DNA from: an uncultured Bacillota bacterium
Lineage (GTDB): Bacteria > Bacillota_I > Bacilli_A > RFN20 > CAG-631
Direction: 5' to 3'
Assembly (NCBI GenBank): GCA_902491575.1
Contig: CABUID010000001.1
Coordinates: forward strand, 1-64,000
DNA length: 64,000 bases
Shown piece after piece: positions 1 through 9,870 of the stretch. Under the pieces are notes generated by a model that saw only the letters and a list, made by a program, of their open reading frames with translations, was not told where the DNA came from and did no database searches. Numbering within the stretch: the first letter of the stretch is position 1; each line of letters begins with the position of its first letter. A program made the translations under genes and the position numbers.

Positions 1-444
1 CTATAGTCGGTGTATGATAATGTTTTGGAACATATTTTTCATGTTTTACTTCTGGGTTTACATAAATACCTTGCTTCCTTAAAAAACGAAATAGGGATGC
101 TGGATGTCTGGTATAAGCATAATTCCTTTTCAGTTTACCATAGAGTTCACTTAAACCTATATTTGGATTTCTACGAAGTAAATTTTGAATATTTTTTATT
201 TCTTCAGTTGTATGTGAAGAAGGGTGCTGCGTAAGGGCTTGTGAGATATGTCTGCTAAAGATTGTTTTGTTCCATCGAATTTTCTAATCCATCTCATTAA
301 TGATGATTTTGAAATATGATATAGTCTTAGTATATCTCTTAGCTTATAATGATTACTCTTTCTATTTTGGTAAGTTTTACATGCATAGAATCTTGTGTTT
401 AAATCATGTGGTAAATATTTGACACTTTGTGTTATACTATTCAT
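1..444 (-). pseudogene. Transposase N-terminal part with one-base frameshift
   Basis: Reading from 444, the first frame gives an 82-residue helix-turn-helix domain with the motif YHISKSSLMRWIRKFDG, typical of IS3/IS481-like transposases. It ends at 196. The homologous sequence continues in another frame from about 237 to the window edge (THPASLFRFLRKQGIYVN style, with a conserved second HTH). The switch lies in a run of three C residues on the coding strand at 235-237, where one extra C would restore HKPLTQHP. This looks like a single-base deletion rather than programmed frameshifting, because there is no A-rich slippery run. A sequencing error cannot be excluded. A good RBS (GAAAGGAG) lies just before the ATG at 444. 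Confidence 0.6.
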
Positions 445-558
445 GATGAATAATCTCCTTTCTTGTTTGTTTGCCTACTTACATTATAGAAGATTATTCA
501 TCTTTTTGTATTTATCAATTTTCTCTCAAATTGGTGTCACATCAATTGTACACTAACA
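1..558 (-). mobile_element. Insertion sequence, left part only, cut by window edge
   Basis: The minus strand reads from a probable terminal sequence at 533-558 (TGTTAGTGTACAATTGATG outward end) through a 90-base leader into a transposase reading frame that runs off the left edge of the window. The terminus starts with TGT, as in IS3- and IS481-like elements. The other end is outside the window, so family, target duplication and full length cannot be fixed. The element abuts the decayed HipA-like gene at 560, and its insertion may have removed the 3' end of that gene. Confidence 0.6.
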
Positions 559-559
559 T

Positions 560-1125
560 GCAGTTTCTTTAAGACCAATCATATGTTCTTGATATATGTA
601 AGCATGTGTTTTATTATGAAGCGATAACAGTAACTTTAAAAACGACTCATATTCTGAATAATTAAAATCAGCAATTCAATCAACTCATGCATCATCATAG
701 TCAAGAGAAACAATTGATCCTTCTTTAGAAAAAAAATTTCGCCCATGATATCTGAATTTACAAGATACGAATTCAAGAAAAGGTGCTTCAAAAATTCGAT
801 TTTTTGGTTCTTGTTTAACATATAAAATTTTATTACTTAAACGAATTAGTCCATCAATATATAGTAAAGCTCCATAATATATTTCCCCCAATCTTCACAA
901 AAGCATAATCAATTGAGGTTAATCCTAATGATTTAATGATTTAATGAGTATCTGCACCATTACTTCATTCAATGTTTGGCTCAAGTTATCAGGTTTAACG
1001 ACATAAGTTATATTATCTTTAGTTGTAACAAGATATCTAGTTCCACCTAGACCTCTTTCCTTCATTTTTCCAGTATTACAATCATTAAAATCTATAATTC
1101 TTATGTTTGGGTTCACGACTACCAC
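560..1125 (-). pseudogene. Decayed HipA-like kinase gene fragment
   Basis: The minus strand from 1125 encodes GGTRYLVTTKDNITYVVKP followed by NEVMVQILIKSL. This is the pattern of the N-terminal glycine-rich loop, the lysine and the conserved NE of HipA-like (HipA_2-type) kinases. The reading frame then breaks at about 935: SLGLTSIDYAFVKIGGNI continues in the next frame. A second shift near 890 leads to a 67-residue stretch ending at TGA (686). Another in-frame TGA follows at about 677, after which an open stretch reaches the IS boundary. Two frameshifts, two stops and a missing C-terminus mark it as dead. The family call rests on a short stretch and is moderate. It lies just downstream of the defence operon. 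Confidence 0.4.
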
Positions 1126-1416
1126 CTTCTTCAGTATCTAATTTAATTACAATGACGGTAACTATTACGCTACCGCACTGATAATAATACAAATACATAG
1201 AAACAGGAAAATTTTAGCTATTTAAAAGCTCTGAATTCAATTAATAAAACACAGCATGTTTTTCATCTTCAACTCAATAACTGTAGAAAAAACACTTTCA
1301 AATACTTTTATCGATGGTTCATAATTTCTTTGTCAAATTAATATAAAACCAAATTAGAATTTTTTAGTTTTTCTTGCTATAAAGAAATTCTTCAATATCT
1401 TTTAATTTATAGATAT

Positions 1417-4400
1417 TTACCTATGATTTGTAATGATTACTTCTTTGACCTCGTTATTTTCAAAATACACTAAAGAACTTATTTCATTAAAACCCAATGA
1501 TTTTGAATAATGCGGGTCACTACTTATTTTTTCACCCATTCCAATCCATAAGATATCATATCCTTTATTTTTAATTTCTCTTAAACACTCCTCACGAAGA
1601 TATAATCCATCTACATTCGACCCCTTAACTAATGAAAAGTCAACACAACAAAGATTATCATTACAGTCGTACCACAATCCATCTTCTTTTTGATGCAAAG
1701 ATAACAGTTTTACAATAAGCATCGAAGGTAAATAAATTGATACTGTTTCTTCTTTTGAATAATCATATTCTTCCTCCCAAAGATAATGAGTCATACAAAC
1801 CGACAATGACCCTATGGTTTTATAAACTGGCAATTCTACCTCCTTGCTTATATATTCAATAACATTATTTTTAAAATTAAACTCAGGGATTTCTTTTGTA
1901 ATTTTTTCCTTTCCTACTTCAATTTCAACTTTTTGAAAATCAGTGTCTTCAAATTCATCTTTAGCAGCTGGAGACCAGTAATATTCTCTTAGAAAGATAT
2001 TATAATTATTTTTGCATTCAGCAACATTCATCCATCTTCCATAAAATGATTTACCCTTAATAAAAGAAATAAATTTATCTTTTTCTTCCAATTTTATTAA
2101 GCATGCGGTTGAAGACTTCCAAATAGATTGCCTAATATTTTCTTTTAAATCTTCTATTTTGTCCTTTTGCGAAAAATACAATGAAATCCATTTACTTTTT
2201 TTAGAATCCTCAACTGTAATGTTATCCTTAAAGTTATTTACATCATCGATATAAGCCCATTTATCATTTGAAATGTTCCATTGAGTATATTTTCTAATAT
2301 TTATAACACTCTTTAAAGCATATATTCTATCGTTGTTTTTTAAATTCAATGACGGATCAAAGTCTCTCACATATGGACGCCATGTACCTTTATATTTATT
2401 GCATTGATAGTCAGTATATTTCTCAGAATATTCATAATTATCAGCAATAATTGCCAAGATATGATACATTGCTATCCACTGGTATTTTTTTTCAATTCTT
2501 TCAATTAAATCTGTCCTTCCACGTCCGTAGTCTCTATTTTTGTCATAACATGATAACTCATCATTGTATCCAAGTTTCTTGATTATGTAATAATAAGCAT
2601 ATTTGAATATTTTTTCTATATTTATATTCTTAAAGTTACTTAATGCATATTCAAATGTATATCTGCCAAAATCACCATACATGGTCGTAAAATCTTTTAT
2701 TGAAATATCTGGTGCCAGTGACCATTTTATTCTATCATAACCTTCAGGAACATTTTTCCCCTCATACAATAATTTCAATTCTTTAATACTAATATCTTGG
2801 ATGTCAGAAGTTTTATATGGTGGTTTACATTTTTCTAAGTCAGCAACTTTTCCATATGTGAAATCAATGAATTCAAGAATATTTAATGCGTAATCACGAA
2901 GTAGAATATCACAATACTTTTCTGTATTTTCAAATATTGTAGTCTTTATATAGCATACCAATCTATTTGCATCATCATTTAGTACTTCTGTTTTCATTTG
3001 TAATATTGCACCATAACAACATCCATATAATCTTGATATAATATAAAAATCATTAATATTTTCAAATCTCTTAAGACTCCATTCTATAAATTTAAATCTA
3101 TATTGCAGTATTTTCACAATCGCTCGAGATGCAATGTCTCTTAATTCTCTATTGGTAGAAGAAAGCATAAAAATCAATAGTTGTAGAGCTAGTCTACACT
3201 CATTTTCTGTATAATTTAAAGAATCAAAATTCGAGTAAAAACTCACAACATTGAATAAAAGATAACTTTTATAGTAATGGTCATTTATATATGTAGTCCA
3301 AAATATATCTCTATTAGATAAACTTAATTCTGACAAGATTCTAAATAAAAAATCCGAATTAAGTGAACACTCTCGTGTTGCCAATTTCAATAATAATTCA
3401 AAGTATGAATCACGACTGTTTGTTTTCTTTATGAAAGGAATTATTTCAGCATAAAATAGTTTTGAATCTATATATTCATTCTCACGATATGAATAATTAA
3501 TAAGATATTCATCTAATATTATCTTAATTCTGTTGTCATCATAATCTTCTGGAATCAATCTAATTATTTCATCACCATATTTTTCATTATAAATGACCGA
3601 TAATGCAGTAAATATACCAATAGATTTATATGAATGAAACATTTTTCCATCTTGTCTAAAAAAATTATTCACAATATAATCGTCAGCATTCTTCTTATTG
3701 GAATGTGTGTCTAAAATATACTTAGCTAAAATATAATCACCTAACTTTTCATAACATAGATATATAATTGAATTCCCATCTAAATCTAAATATTCAACAA
3801 GAACTTTAGAATGAATTAACCCATCAATCAACTCTTTATAATATGGTATATTTTTACATATTTTAATTAACGAAAAATATGGGACAGATCTACAATCATT
3901 CTCATAATAATATTTTGCAATTTCACTAAATATTTGTTTACTCAAGAAGATAGAATTCTTTATTGAATTAGCACTCTTTATTTTATTTTCCTCATATTGA
4001 ATGTATGCATAGTATACTTCCATTATATTTTTTCCACCATATTGATTGCCTGCTTGAGAAGCAACACAATATAATTTTAAAAACATAGGGTTTTCAAAAT
4101 TATTATTAAAATTTGCATCTATTGTTAATGGCAAATGATAATATTTAAAAAAAGAGCTAACAGCTTCAATCAGATTATATCTAAAACCATTAAGTTTTAT
4201 CGTTGGAATGTCACCTGATAACAATTTATTAATAAAAGCTTCATTAAAAACATATTCTTTATATGTTGATCTTACCGACAAAACAAGTTTAATAAACTTA
4301 TATTTTTCAATAGTTAAAGTTAATTCATTAATATACTGCATCCATACTTCGCTATATTTACTTTCGTTAATTGCATCTATCATCAATACAGTTGTGGAAC

Positions 4401-5580
4401 CATCATATTGCCCATTATTTTCTAAACATTCTAAAAATGAATCAAATGAACCATTATATCCAATAGAATCAACAAGTTGTTTTTGAGGATTGTTATTTCC
4501 AATTATTTTTTGGCCTAAAAATAAAATGCAATTACAATGACTGTCTTCTTTGGTTTGATTAGCAATGTATCCTAACAAATGAGATTTACCAACACCAGCA
4601 TCTCCCTCAACTACAAGTATATTTGTATCGAGATACATTGTGTGAGGATTTTTTTCCATATCAAAATCATTTATGACATCTAAGCACATGCTTAAATGGT
4701 GATTCTTGTTATATAAATCAGAAATTTTATATTTAAAATCTTCTTTAGAATTTGCTTTTAACTCATTTATTTCACAATCATTAGTTTCTATCGTTTTATT
4801 AATTTCTTCAATGAATTCTTTTAATTGTCCAAACCATGAAAAAACAGTATAAATTTCTTCTTGGGATGGGATTTCAAAGCAATTGATAACACTAATAATT
4901 CTATCTTTAAGGTTATTTTCCAGATAAAAGTCATTTTTTAATGTTTCTATAGAATTAGATTTAAGAGCATGCAAATATTCAAAAAATTTTTGATTCTTTA
5001 ATAAACAGTTTAAATATATTTCTTCTTCGATTTGAATATGAAAGTCCTTTGAATATCGCGGTTCCAAATCTTTTAATGTTATTTCTAATTTTTCACATAT
5101 CCATTCATTTGAAATTGTCACTTCATTAAAAAAAGAATACTTCAAATTATTATAATCATTGTTATCATTGATTAATTCTAAAATGTTATCATTACAAAAT
5201 AAAGTATATGAGCAGTTGATTTCATCTAATATTTTTTTAATTTCTATAAATGACTTTGTTTTATCGTTTATATCTTTATTTGAAAAAATTATAACTCTAT
5301 CTATTTTATCGTTATAATGGTCCTTAATTTTTTTTACTGAATCTAATATATCCGCATATGAAATTTTATTTGTAAAGTATTTAGCTTGAAAACCTACTAG
5401 TTCGCCATCTACATCTATTGGATCGGTTTCAATTCCAGGATTATTATGAATCTGTTTGAGAATAACGTAGGGATTTTTAACAAAATATCTTTTGAATATT
5501 ATTCTACACAACCGTTCAAAATCTACTGTCAAATTTATTGATGTATTTTCAAAATCGGACCAATTAATGCCTTTTTTCAT
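1417..5580 (-). CDS. Avs-like STAND NTPase with N-terminal nuclease-like domain
   Basis: A very large cytoplasmic protein of about 1,387 residues. Residues about 15-150 look like a PDDEXK (Mrr/Cap4-type) nuclease: NPGIETDP, then a strand with GFQAKYF, giving the E/D...Q-x-K arrangement. A STAND/NACHT-like ATPase follows, with Walker A GDAGVGKS (about 326-333) and Walker B VLMIDAINE (about 398-406). About 900 residues of helical, repeat-like sequence complete it, as in the sensor part of Avs proteins. Avs (AVAST) proteins are known to bind phage proteins and switch on an N-terminal effector. That this protein does so is inference. The start at 5580 is preferred over 5601 or 5595 because AAGGTG lies six bases upstream. 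It is the last gene of the defence operon, 37 bases after the DUF2971 gene, and is clearly more A+T-rich than hsdM and hsdR, suggesting separate acquisition. Confidence 0.75.
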   Translation of the reverse strand: MKKGINWSDFENTSINLTVDFERLCRIIFKRYFVKNPYVILKQIHNNPGIETDPIDVDGELVGFQAKYFTNKISYADILDSVKKIKDHYNDKIDRVIIFSNKDINDKTKSFIEIKKILDEINCSYTLFCNDNILELINDNNDYNNLKYSFFNEVTISNEWICEKLEITLKDLEPRYSKDFHIQIEEEIYLNCLLKNQKFFEYLHALKSNSIETLKNDFYLENNLKDRIISVINCFEIPSQEEIYTVFSWFGQLKEFIEEINKTIETNDCEINELKANSKEDFKYKISDLYNKNHHLSMCLDVINDFDMEKNPHTMYLDTNILVVEGDAGVGKSHLLGYIANQTKEDSHCNCILFLGQKIIGNNNPQKQLVDSIGYNGSFDSFLECLENNGQYDGSTTVLMIDAINESKYSEVWMQYINELTLTIEKYKFIKLVLSVRSTYKEYVFNEAFINKLLSGDIPTIKLNGFRYNLIEAVSSFFKYYHLPLTIDANFNNNFENPMFLKLYCVASQAGNQYGGKNIMEVYYAYIQYEENKIKSANSIKNSIFLSKQIFSEIAKYYYENDCRSVPYFSLIKICKNIPYYKELIDGLIHSKVLVEYLDLDGNSIIYLCYEKLGDYILAKYILDTHSNKKNADDYIVNNFFRQDGKMFHSYKSIGIFTALSVIYNEKYGDEIIRLIPEDYDDNRIKIILDEYLINYSYRENEYIDSKLFYAEIIPFIKKTNSRDSYFELLLKLATRECSLNSDFLFRILSELSLSNRDIFWTTYINDHYYKSYLLFNVVSFYSNFDSLNYTENECRLALQLLIFMLSSTNRELRDIASRAIVKILQYRFKFIEWSLKRFENINDFYIISRLYGCCYGAILQMKTEVLNDDANRLVCYIKTTIFENTEKYCDILLRDYALNILEFIDFTYGKVADLEKCKPPYKTSDIQDISIKELKLLYEGKNVPEGYDRIKWSLAPDISIKDFTTMYGDFGRYTFEYALSNFKNINIEKIFKYAYYYIIKKLGYNDELSCYDKNRDYGRGRTDLIERIEKKYQWIAMYHILAIIADNYEYSEKYTDYQCNKYKGTWRPYVRDFDPSLNLKNNDRIYALKSVINIRKYTQWNISNDKWAYIDDVNNFKDNITVEDSKKSKWISLYFSQKDKIEDLKENIRQSIWKSSTACLIKLEEKDKFISFIKGKSFYGRWMNVAECKNNYNIFLREYYWSPAAKDEFEDTDFQKVEIEVGKEKITKEIPEFNFKNNVIEYISKEVELPVYKTIGSLSVCMTHYLWEEEYDYSKEETVSIYLPSMLIVKLLSLHQKEDGLWYDCNDNLCCVDFSLVKGSNVDGLYLREECLREIKNKGYDILWIGMGEKISSDPHYSKSLGFNEISSLVYFENNEVKEVIITNHR

Positions 5581-5617
5581 TTTTTTCACCTTCATTGTCA
5601 TTAATATTAATATTTTG

Positions 5618-6655
5618 TTAAATAAGTTTTAAATACTTTATTTGCTTAGTTCCTGATGGCTTATCCATCTTATATACTCCAAAACCAAATGCTGAAGCAT
5701 ACTCTAAGATTTTATCTTCATTTTCTTTGGAGACATCAAATCCTAAATATATATTTTTTATTTTGAAAGATTTAGCTTTCGAATTAGCATCACCAATTAA
5801 TCTCCATTCATCTTGGTATCCCCAATCAGAATCTTTAGTACATGTAAGCTCAGCAAAGCATCCTATTTCAGTTTTTATTTGACCACTTGATATAAACCTA
5901 ATTATTGTTTCTAAAGAAAACTTAACCATTTTTTTGATGATATTGTCATCAAATTCTTTTGTGTAAATTACAGGGCAAAGATTTGGTAATATATCCCTAG
6001 TAAATGGTGTTTCATACTCTATACAATAGCCTTTATATGTATCTGCATATAATGACCACATAGGCTTGTTATCACGTTTTGTAGTAAACGAACAAACTCC
6101 AACCTTTTCTTTTGATTGCATTAATACCATAAATAGATTCTTTAGATTATCATCTTCAGTTATTGTTGAAATTGTATTTTGAATTTTAATCATTGTATTC
6201 AAGAATATATGCTTTTGCTCATCAGTAAGTGCATTATTTTTATCAAGTTCTTTCATTAGAACATCGTTGCATATCATACCATCTACAGTACTTTCCTCAA
6301 TCATTTTTAGCATTTTTTGTTTTTCAATTTCACCAGAATGAGGATGACTAAAAATTACATCAACAATATACTCCATCATTTCTTTTGATAGATTAAATGA
6401 ATTAGCATCATAGATATTCTCTAAATCAATATTTGTTAAGCAATCAAATGGATCATCTAGCGAACTAGCTGGAGCTAAATACACATATTCGTTTTTAATC
6501 ATGTCAAATGAGTACTCATCAAACTTTCTATACTTAAATAGCGTTTTTGGAGTTTTTGATATATAATCATTCTTCTGTTCGAGTTCCGATATGAATGGTG
6601 TTGATTGATAAGCCAACTTAAGACTTAAATATTCTTTCTTTTCATCATTCGTCAT
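5618..6655 (-). CDS. DUF2971 family protein
   Basis: 345 residues, the usual size for DUF2971. The N-terminal part has LFKYRKF and ASSLDDPFDC, and the centre has VGVCSFTTKRDNKPMWSLYA followed by YKGYCIEYE. The W-x-x-Y-A and G-x-C-I-E-Y signatures are typical of the family. Its biochemical activity is not established, but members are common in phage-defence neighbourhoods. No signal peptide or membrane segment is visible. The ATG begins only two bases after the hsdR stop codon, with an AGAGG-like RBS inside the hsdR end, so translation is probably coupled to hsdR. The next gene, the Avs-like NTPase, starts 37 bases downstream. It may be an accessory effector of the NTPase or an independent defence gene; the sequence does not decide. 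Confidence 0.7.
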   Translation of the reverse strand: MTNDEKKEYLSLKLAYQSTPFISELEQKNDYISKTPKTLFKYRKFDEYSFDMIKNEYVYLAPASSLDDPFDCLTNIDLENIYDANSFNLSKEMMEYIVDVIFSHPHSGEIEKQKMLKMIEESTVDGMICNDVLMKELDKNNALTDEQKHIFLNTMIKIQNTISTITEDDNLKNLFMVLMQSKEKVGVCSFTTKRDNKPMWSLYADTYKGYCIEYETPFTRDILPNLCPVIYTKEFDDNIIKKMVKFSLETIIRFISSGQIKTEIGCFAELTCTKDSDWGYQDEWRLIGDANSKAKSFKIKNIYLGFDVSKENEDKILEYASAFGFGVYKMDKPSGTKQIKYLKLI

Positions 6656-6657
6656 AT

Positions 6658-9600
6658 CTAATCATTATACCTCTTAAAGTTTTCAACTTGTTCAAGCACT
6701 TTTTCATACACTTCGGCATTCCATTCAGGCGGATATCCATTTTCATATAACAGAACAATTAAATCCATATTTAACTGACTCTTAATATCATCTCTTGTCG
6801 ACCAATCTGCGTATTGTGCTTTGTCGTCAACAAGTTTTTTGATTTCTTTTGCAAGAGTTATACATTTCTCATCTGCATAAGGAAAACCATGTGTATCTCT
6901 TACCTTGATTAAGATATCATAGAATGCTTTTTCTTCAAAGGTAATTCCCATTTCTTCAAATGATGTCTTATCTTCTTTAAGTAAATCAAGAATATTCATT
7001 AATTGGTCGGAAAGGTCATCGACAAAATCCGCAACAACTTCACTTGTAAATATCAATTTGTCACGAGTATTATATCTTGCAACAACATCTTGAAGCATTT
7101 CACCAAATTCTTGGGCTTTTACCTTATTTACTCGTCCATAACTAGAGATAGCATGTCTAAGCAATTTCAACAAAGCGTTAAACTTAGTAATAGGCATTTT
7201 AACCTTTTTCAATTCTTCTAAGAACTCTTCACTGAAAATGTCAATTTCCTTATTGGCATCCATTATATTCTCAACGCCCGTACAAGCAAGTGCCCTTTTA
7301 ACCATTTCTTCAACTACTTGATTCATAGTTTCTGTATCTGGTGCATTACCTTTTGTCTGCTTGTAAATAATAGAACGAACGGCTAAGAAAAATTGTGCTT
7401 GTTTTATATCTTCGTCTTTCAATTCGCCTGTTGGAAAACAAATATTATATGCCGCTCTAAGTTTTCTAGTAAGGCTCATAAATCTGTCTTGCATTTCCTT
7501 GTTTAATTGCACATATTCCGAAGCGGTATTCAAGCAAAGCAATCTTTCAAGAGGATCCCCTACATAGAATTTAGTAGCATTAAAATCTTTCATTAAATCA
7601 TCAATTAATGACAAATGATTTCTAAATATTTCAATAGATAATTTAATTTCATCAACGGGGCTTTCTTGAGGACTTCCATAGATCTTAATTGCCTCAAGCA
7701 TACTGTTTTTTATGCCAATATAATCAACAATCAAGCCTTTATCCTTTCCTTCAAAAACTCTGTTAACACGAGAAATCGTCTGTATCAACGTATGTCTCTT
7801 TAATGGTTTGTTTATGTACATTACTGCAAGAGATGGAACATCAAAACCGGTAATCCACATATCTACAACAATAGCCAATTTAAAATTCGACTTATTGTTT
7901 TTGAAAAGTCGATCTAATTTTTGACGGTATTCCTTTGTACCACACAAATCATAAAGCGGCTTAGGATCATCTTGTCCTTGCGTTGCAACAAGATTAATAA
8001 ATGGAATATCCATTAATTCATCAAGTTCATCCTTTGTAAGCAAAGATTCATCTTCGCATTTTTTGGGAATAGCCCATTCACCCCGAATTGCGATTATTTC
8101 CTTATAAAGAGCATATGCTAAAGGTCTATCCGGGCATACAATCATACCTTTTTGTAAAACTTCTGGCTTTTCTGCACACAAACATTCATAATGTGTAACG
8201 ATATCTCTTGCAAGTTTCTTCAAAACATCAGGATGCCCAAGAATAGCAGAAATATTAGACATTGCCTTTTTGCTTGCTTGAATTTGGTCTTCGGTAGAAC
8301 CTTCAAGCTCACATTGTTTGTAGTAGTCTTCAATTTTTCTTGCTTGTTCATCGGAAACAATCACTCTGGCTAAACGAGGTTCGTATGCAATACGAACAGT
8401 AATACCATCATCGCTGGATTCCTTCATTGTATATTGATCAACAATATCTCCAAATACCGCTATTGTTTCGTCAATTGGCGTTCCTGTAAATCCCACTCGA
8501 GTAGCATTTGGCAAACTTGATTTCAAATATTGAGCAAAGCTCTTTGAGTCGATAATACCGTTATCAACTCTTTTAACAGTTCCGTTTTTCTCGATCTGAG
8601 TTCTATGTGCTTCATCGGAAATGCAGATGATATTGCTTCTATCAGAAAGTAGTCCTGTGCTTTCGCAGAACTTTTGAATAGTAGTAATATAAACTCCTCC
8701 ACTTTCTTTTGCTAGAAGAGTATCATGTAAATCTTGTCTTGATTCAAATGCTCTAATGTCGTTATCATGTAAATAACGTTTAGCTCCAGCAAACACATCT
8801 CTTGCTTGATTATTCAAATCCTCTCTATCAGTAATAATGATAATCGTTGGATTATGAAATACGCTCGAATATCTTTGCATTAAAAGCTTTGTTAAAAATA
8901 ACATTGTATATGTTTTACCGCAACCGGTAGCACCAAAATAAGTACCACCTTTGCCATCGCCTTGTGGCTTTAAATGTTTTTTCACATTCTCAACCATACT
9001 AGTTGCACCAAAAAATTGAGGATATCTACATACAATTTCTTGTTCTTTTCCTTCGATTTCAGGGTAATAAACAAAATCACGCAAAATTGCAAGCAGTCTT
9101 TCTTTGGAAAAAGCTCCTTTAATCAAACTAAGCAATGAACTCATTCCATTTGATACTTTCTCATCATCATTTATCTTATTCCAAGAGTAAAAGAACTCAT
9201 ATGATGTAAAAATACTGCCTAATCTATTGTTTGCTCCGTCACTAATTACAGCCAAGAAGCAATACTTCATAAGGTTTTCAATATCTCTTGAATATCTAAC
9301 TGTTATTTGCTTCCACGCATCATATATTGTTGTATCTTCTTTTATTGCAGATTTGAACTCGCAAATGCAGACAGGAATACCGTTAATGAATATAAGTAAA
9401 TCTGGTCTTCTGATAGATAAGTCTTTTACAGAGTATTGATTAACAACTTTGAATATATTGTTATCCGGGTTATCAAAGTCAATAAAATCAACATGTAATC
9501 CAACTTTGTTGATATCTTCTCTTATGAGATCAAAACCTTCTGTAACAAGAAAAAAGGTTTCTTTGTTTTTTGTGTATAATGAAGCACCGCTACCAACATC

Positions 9601-9825
9601 GATTACTCTGTTAATAATGGTTTTTATTTCAGTTGTAGTTAGATTTGCTGAGGCATACTTTTTGCAGATGTAAGAACGCAAATCATCCACAAGAATAACA
9701 TCTTCCAATTTCCTGTGAATATCGTCACCATAAACATAATCATAATGCTCATTTTCAAAAAGCTGAATTATGGCGTGTTCTAATTCATCTTCAGTAAACA
9801 TACCTTTTTCAAAAATATAATCCAT
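6658..9825 (-). CDS. hsdR: Type I restriction enzyme, HsdR subunit
   Basis: Motor and nuclease subunit of a type I restriction-modification complex; it translocates and cuts DNA that lacks the HsdM methyl mark. About 1,055 residues, normal for the family. The N-terminal PDDEXK nuclease shows RRPDLLIF and CEFKSA (residues about 142-162). The SF2 helicase motor has Walker A GATGCGKT (about 298-305), DEAH (about 404-407), GFTGTP, and a C-terminal motif with QTISRVNRVF. The start at 9825 (ATG) is preferred over an upstream in-frame GTG at 9831 because AGGAGG lies seven bases before it. It is separated from hsdS by the 289-residue gene. All catalytic motifs are intact, so the system looks active. 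Confidence 0.95.
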   Translation of the reverse strand: MDYIFEKGMFTEDELEHAIIQLFENEHYDYVYGDDIHRKLEDVILVDDLRSYICKKYASANLTTTEIKTIINRVIDVGSGASLYTKNKETFFLVTEGFDLIREDINKVGLHVDFIDFDNPDNNIFKVVNQYSVKDLSIRRPDLLIFINGIPVCICEFKSAIKEDTTIYDAWKQITVRYSRDIENLMKYCFLAVISDGANNRLGSIFTSYEFFYSWNKINDDEKVSNGMSSLLSLIKGAFSKERLLAILRDFVYYPEIEGKEQEIVCRYPQFFGATSMVENVKKHLKPQGDGKGGTYFGATGCGKTYTMLFLTKLLMQRYSSVFHNPTIIIITDREDLNNQARDVFAGAKRYLHDNDIRAFESRQDLHDTLLAKESGGVYITTIQKFCESTGLLSDRSNIICISDEAHRTQIEKNGTVKRVDNGIIDSKSFAQYLKSSLPNATRVGFTGTPIDETIAVFGDIVDQYTMKESSDDGITVRIAYEPRLARVIVSDEQARKIEDYYKQCELEGSTEDQIQASKKAMSNISAILGHPDVLKKLARDIVTHYECLCAEKPEVLQKGMIVCPDRPLAYALYKEIIAIRGEWAIPKKCEDESLLTKDELDELMDIPFINLVATQGQDDPKPLYDLCGTKEYRQKLDRLFKNNKSNFKLAIVVDMWITGFDVPSLAVMYINKPLKRHTLIQTISRVNRVFEGKDKGLIVDYIGIKNSMLEAIKIYGSPQESPVDEIKLSIEIFRNHLSLIDDLMKDFNATKFYVGDPLERLLCLNTASEYVQLNKEMQDRFMSLTRKLRAAYNICFPTGELKDEDIKQAQFFLAVRSIIYKQTKGNAPDTETMNQVVEEMVKRALACTGVENIMDANKEIDIFSEEFLEELKKVKMPITKFNALLKLLRHAISSYGRVNKVKAQEFGEMLQDVVARYNTRDKLIFTSEVVADFVDDLSDQLMNILDLLKEDKTSFEEMGITFEEKAFYDILIKVRDTHGFPYADEKCITLAKEIKKLVDDKAQYADWSTRDDIKSQLNMDLIVLLYENGYPPEWNAEVYEKVLEQVENFKRYND

Positions 9826-9870
9826 AACCACTCCTCCTAACTTCGTTTTGTATGAAAACTAATATAGTTT

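Noticed and set aside
685..1125. UGA read as tryptophan to rescue the HipA-like frame
   Set aside because: Intact genes throughout the window use TGG for Trp and TGA as stop, and the fragment also has frameshifts.
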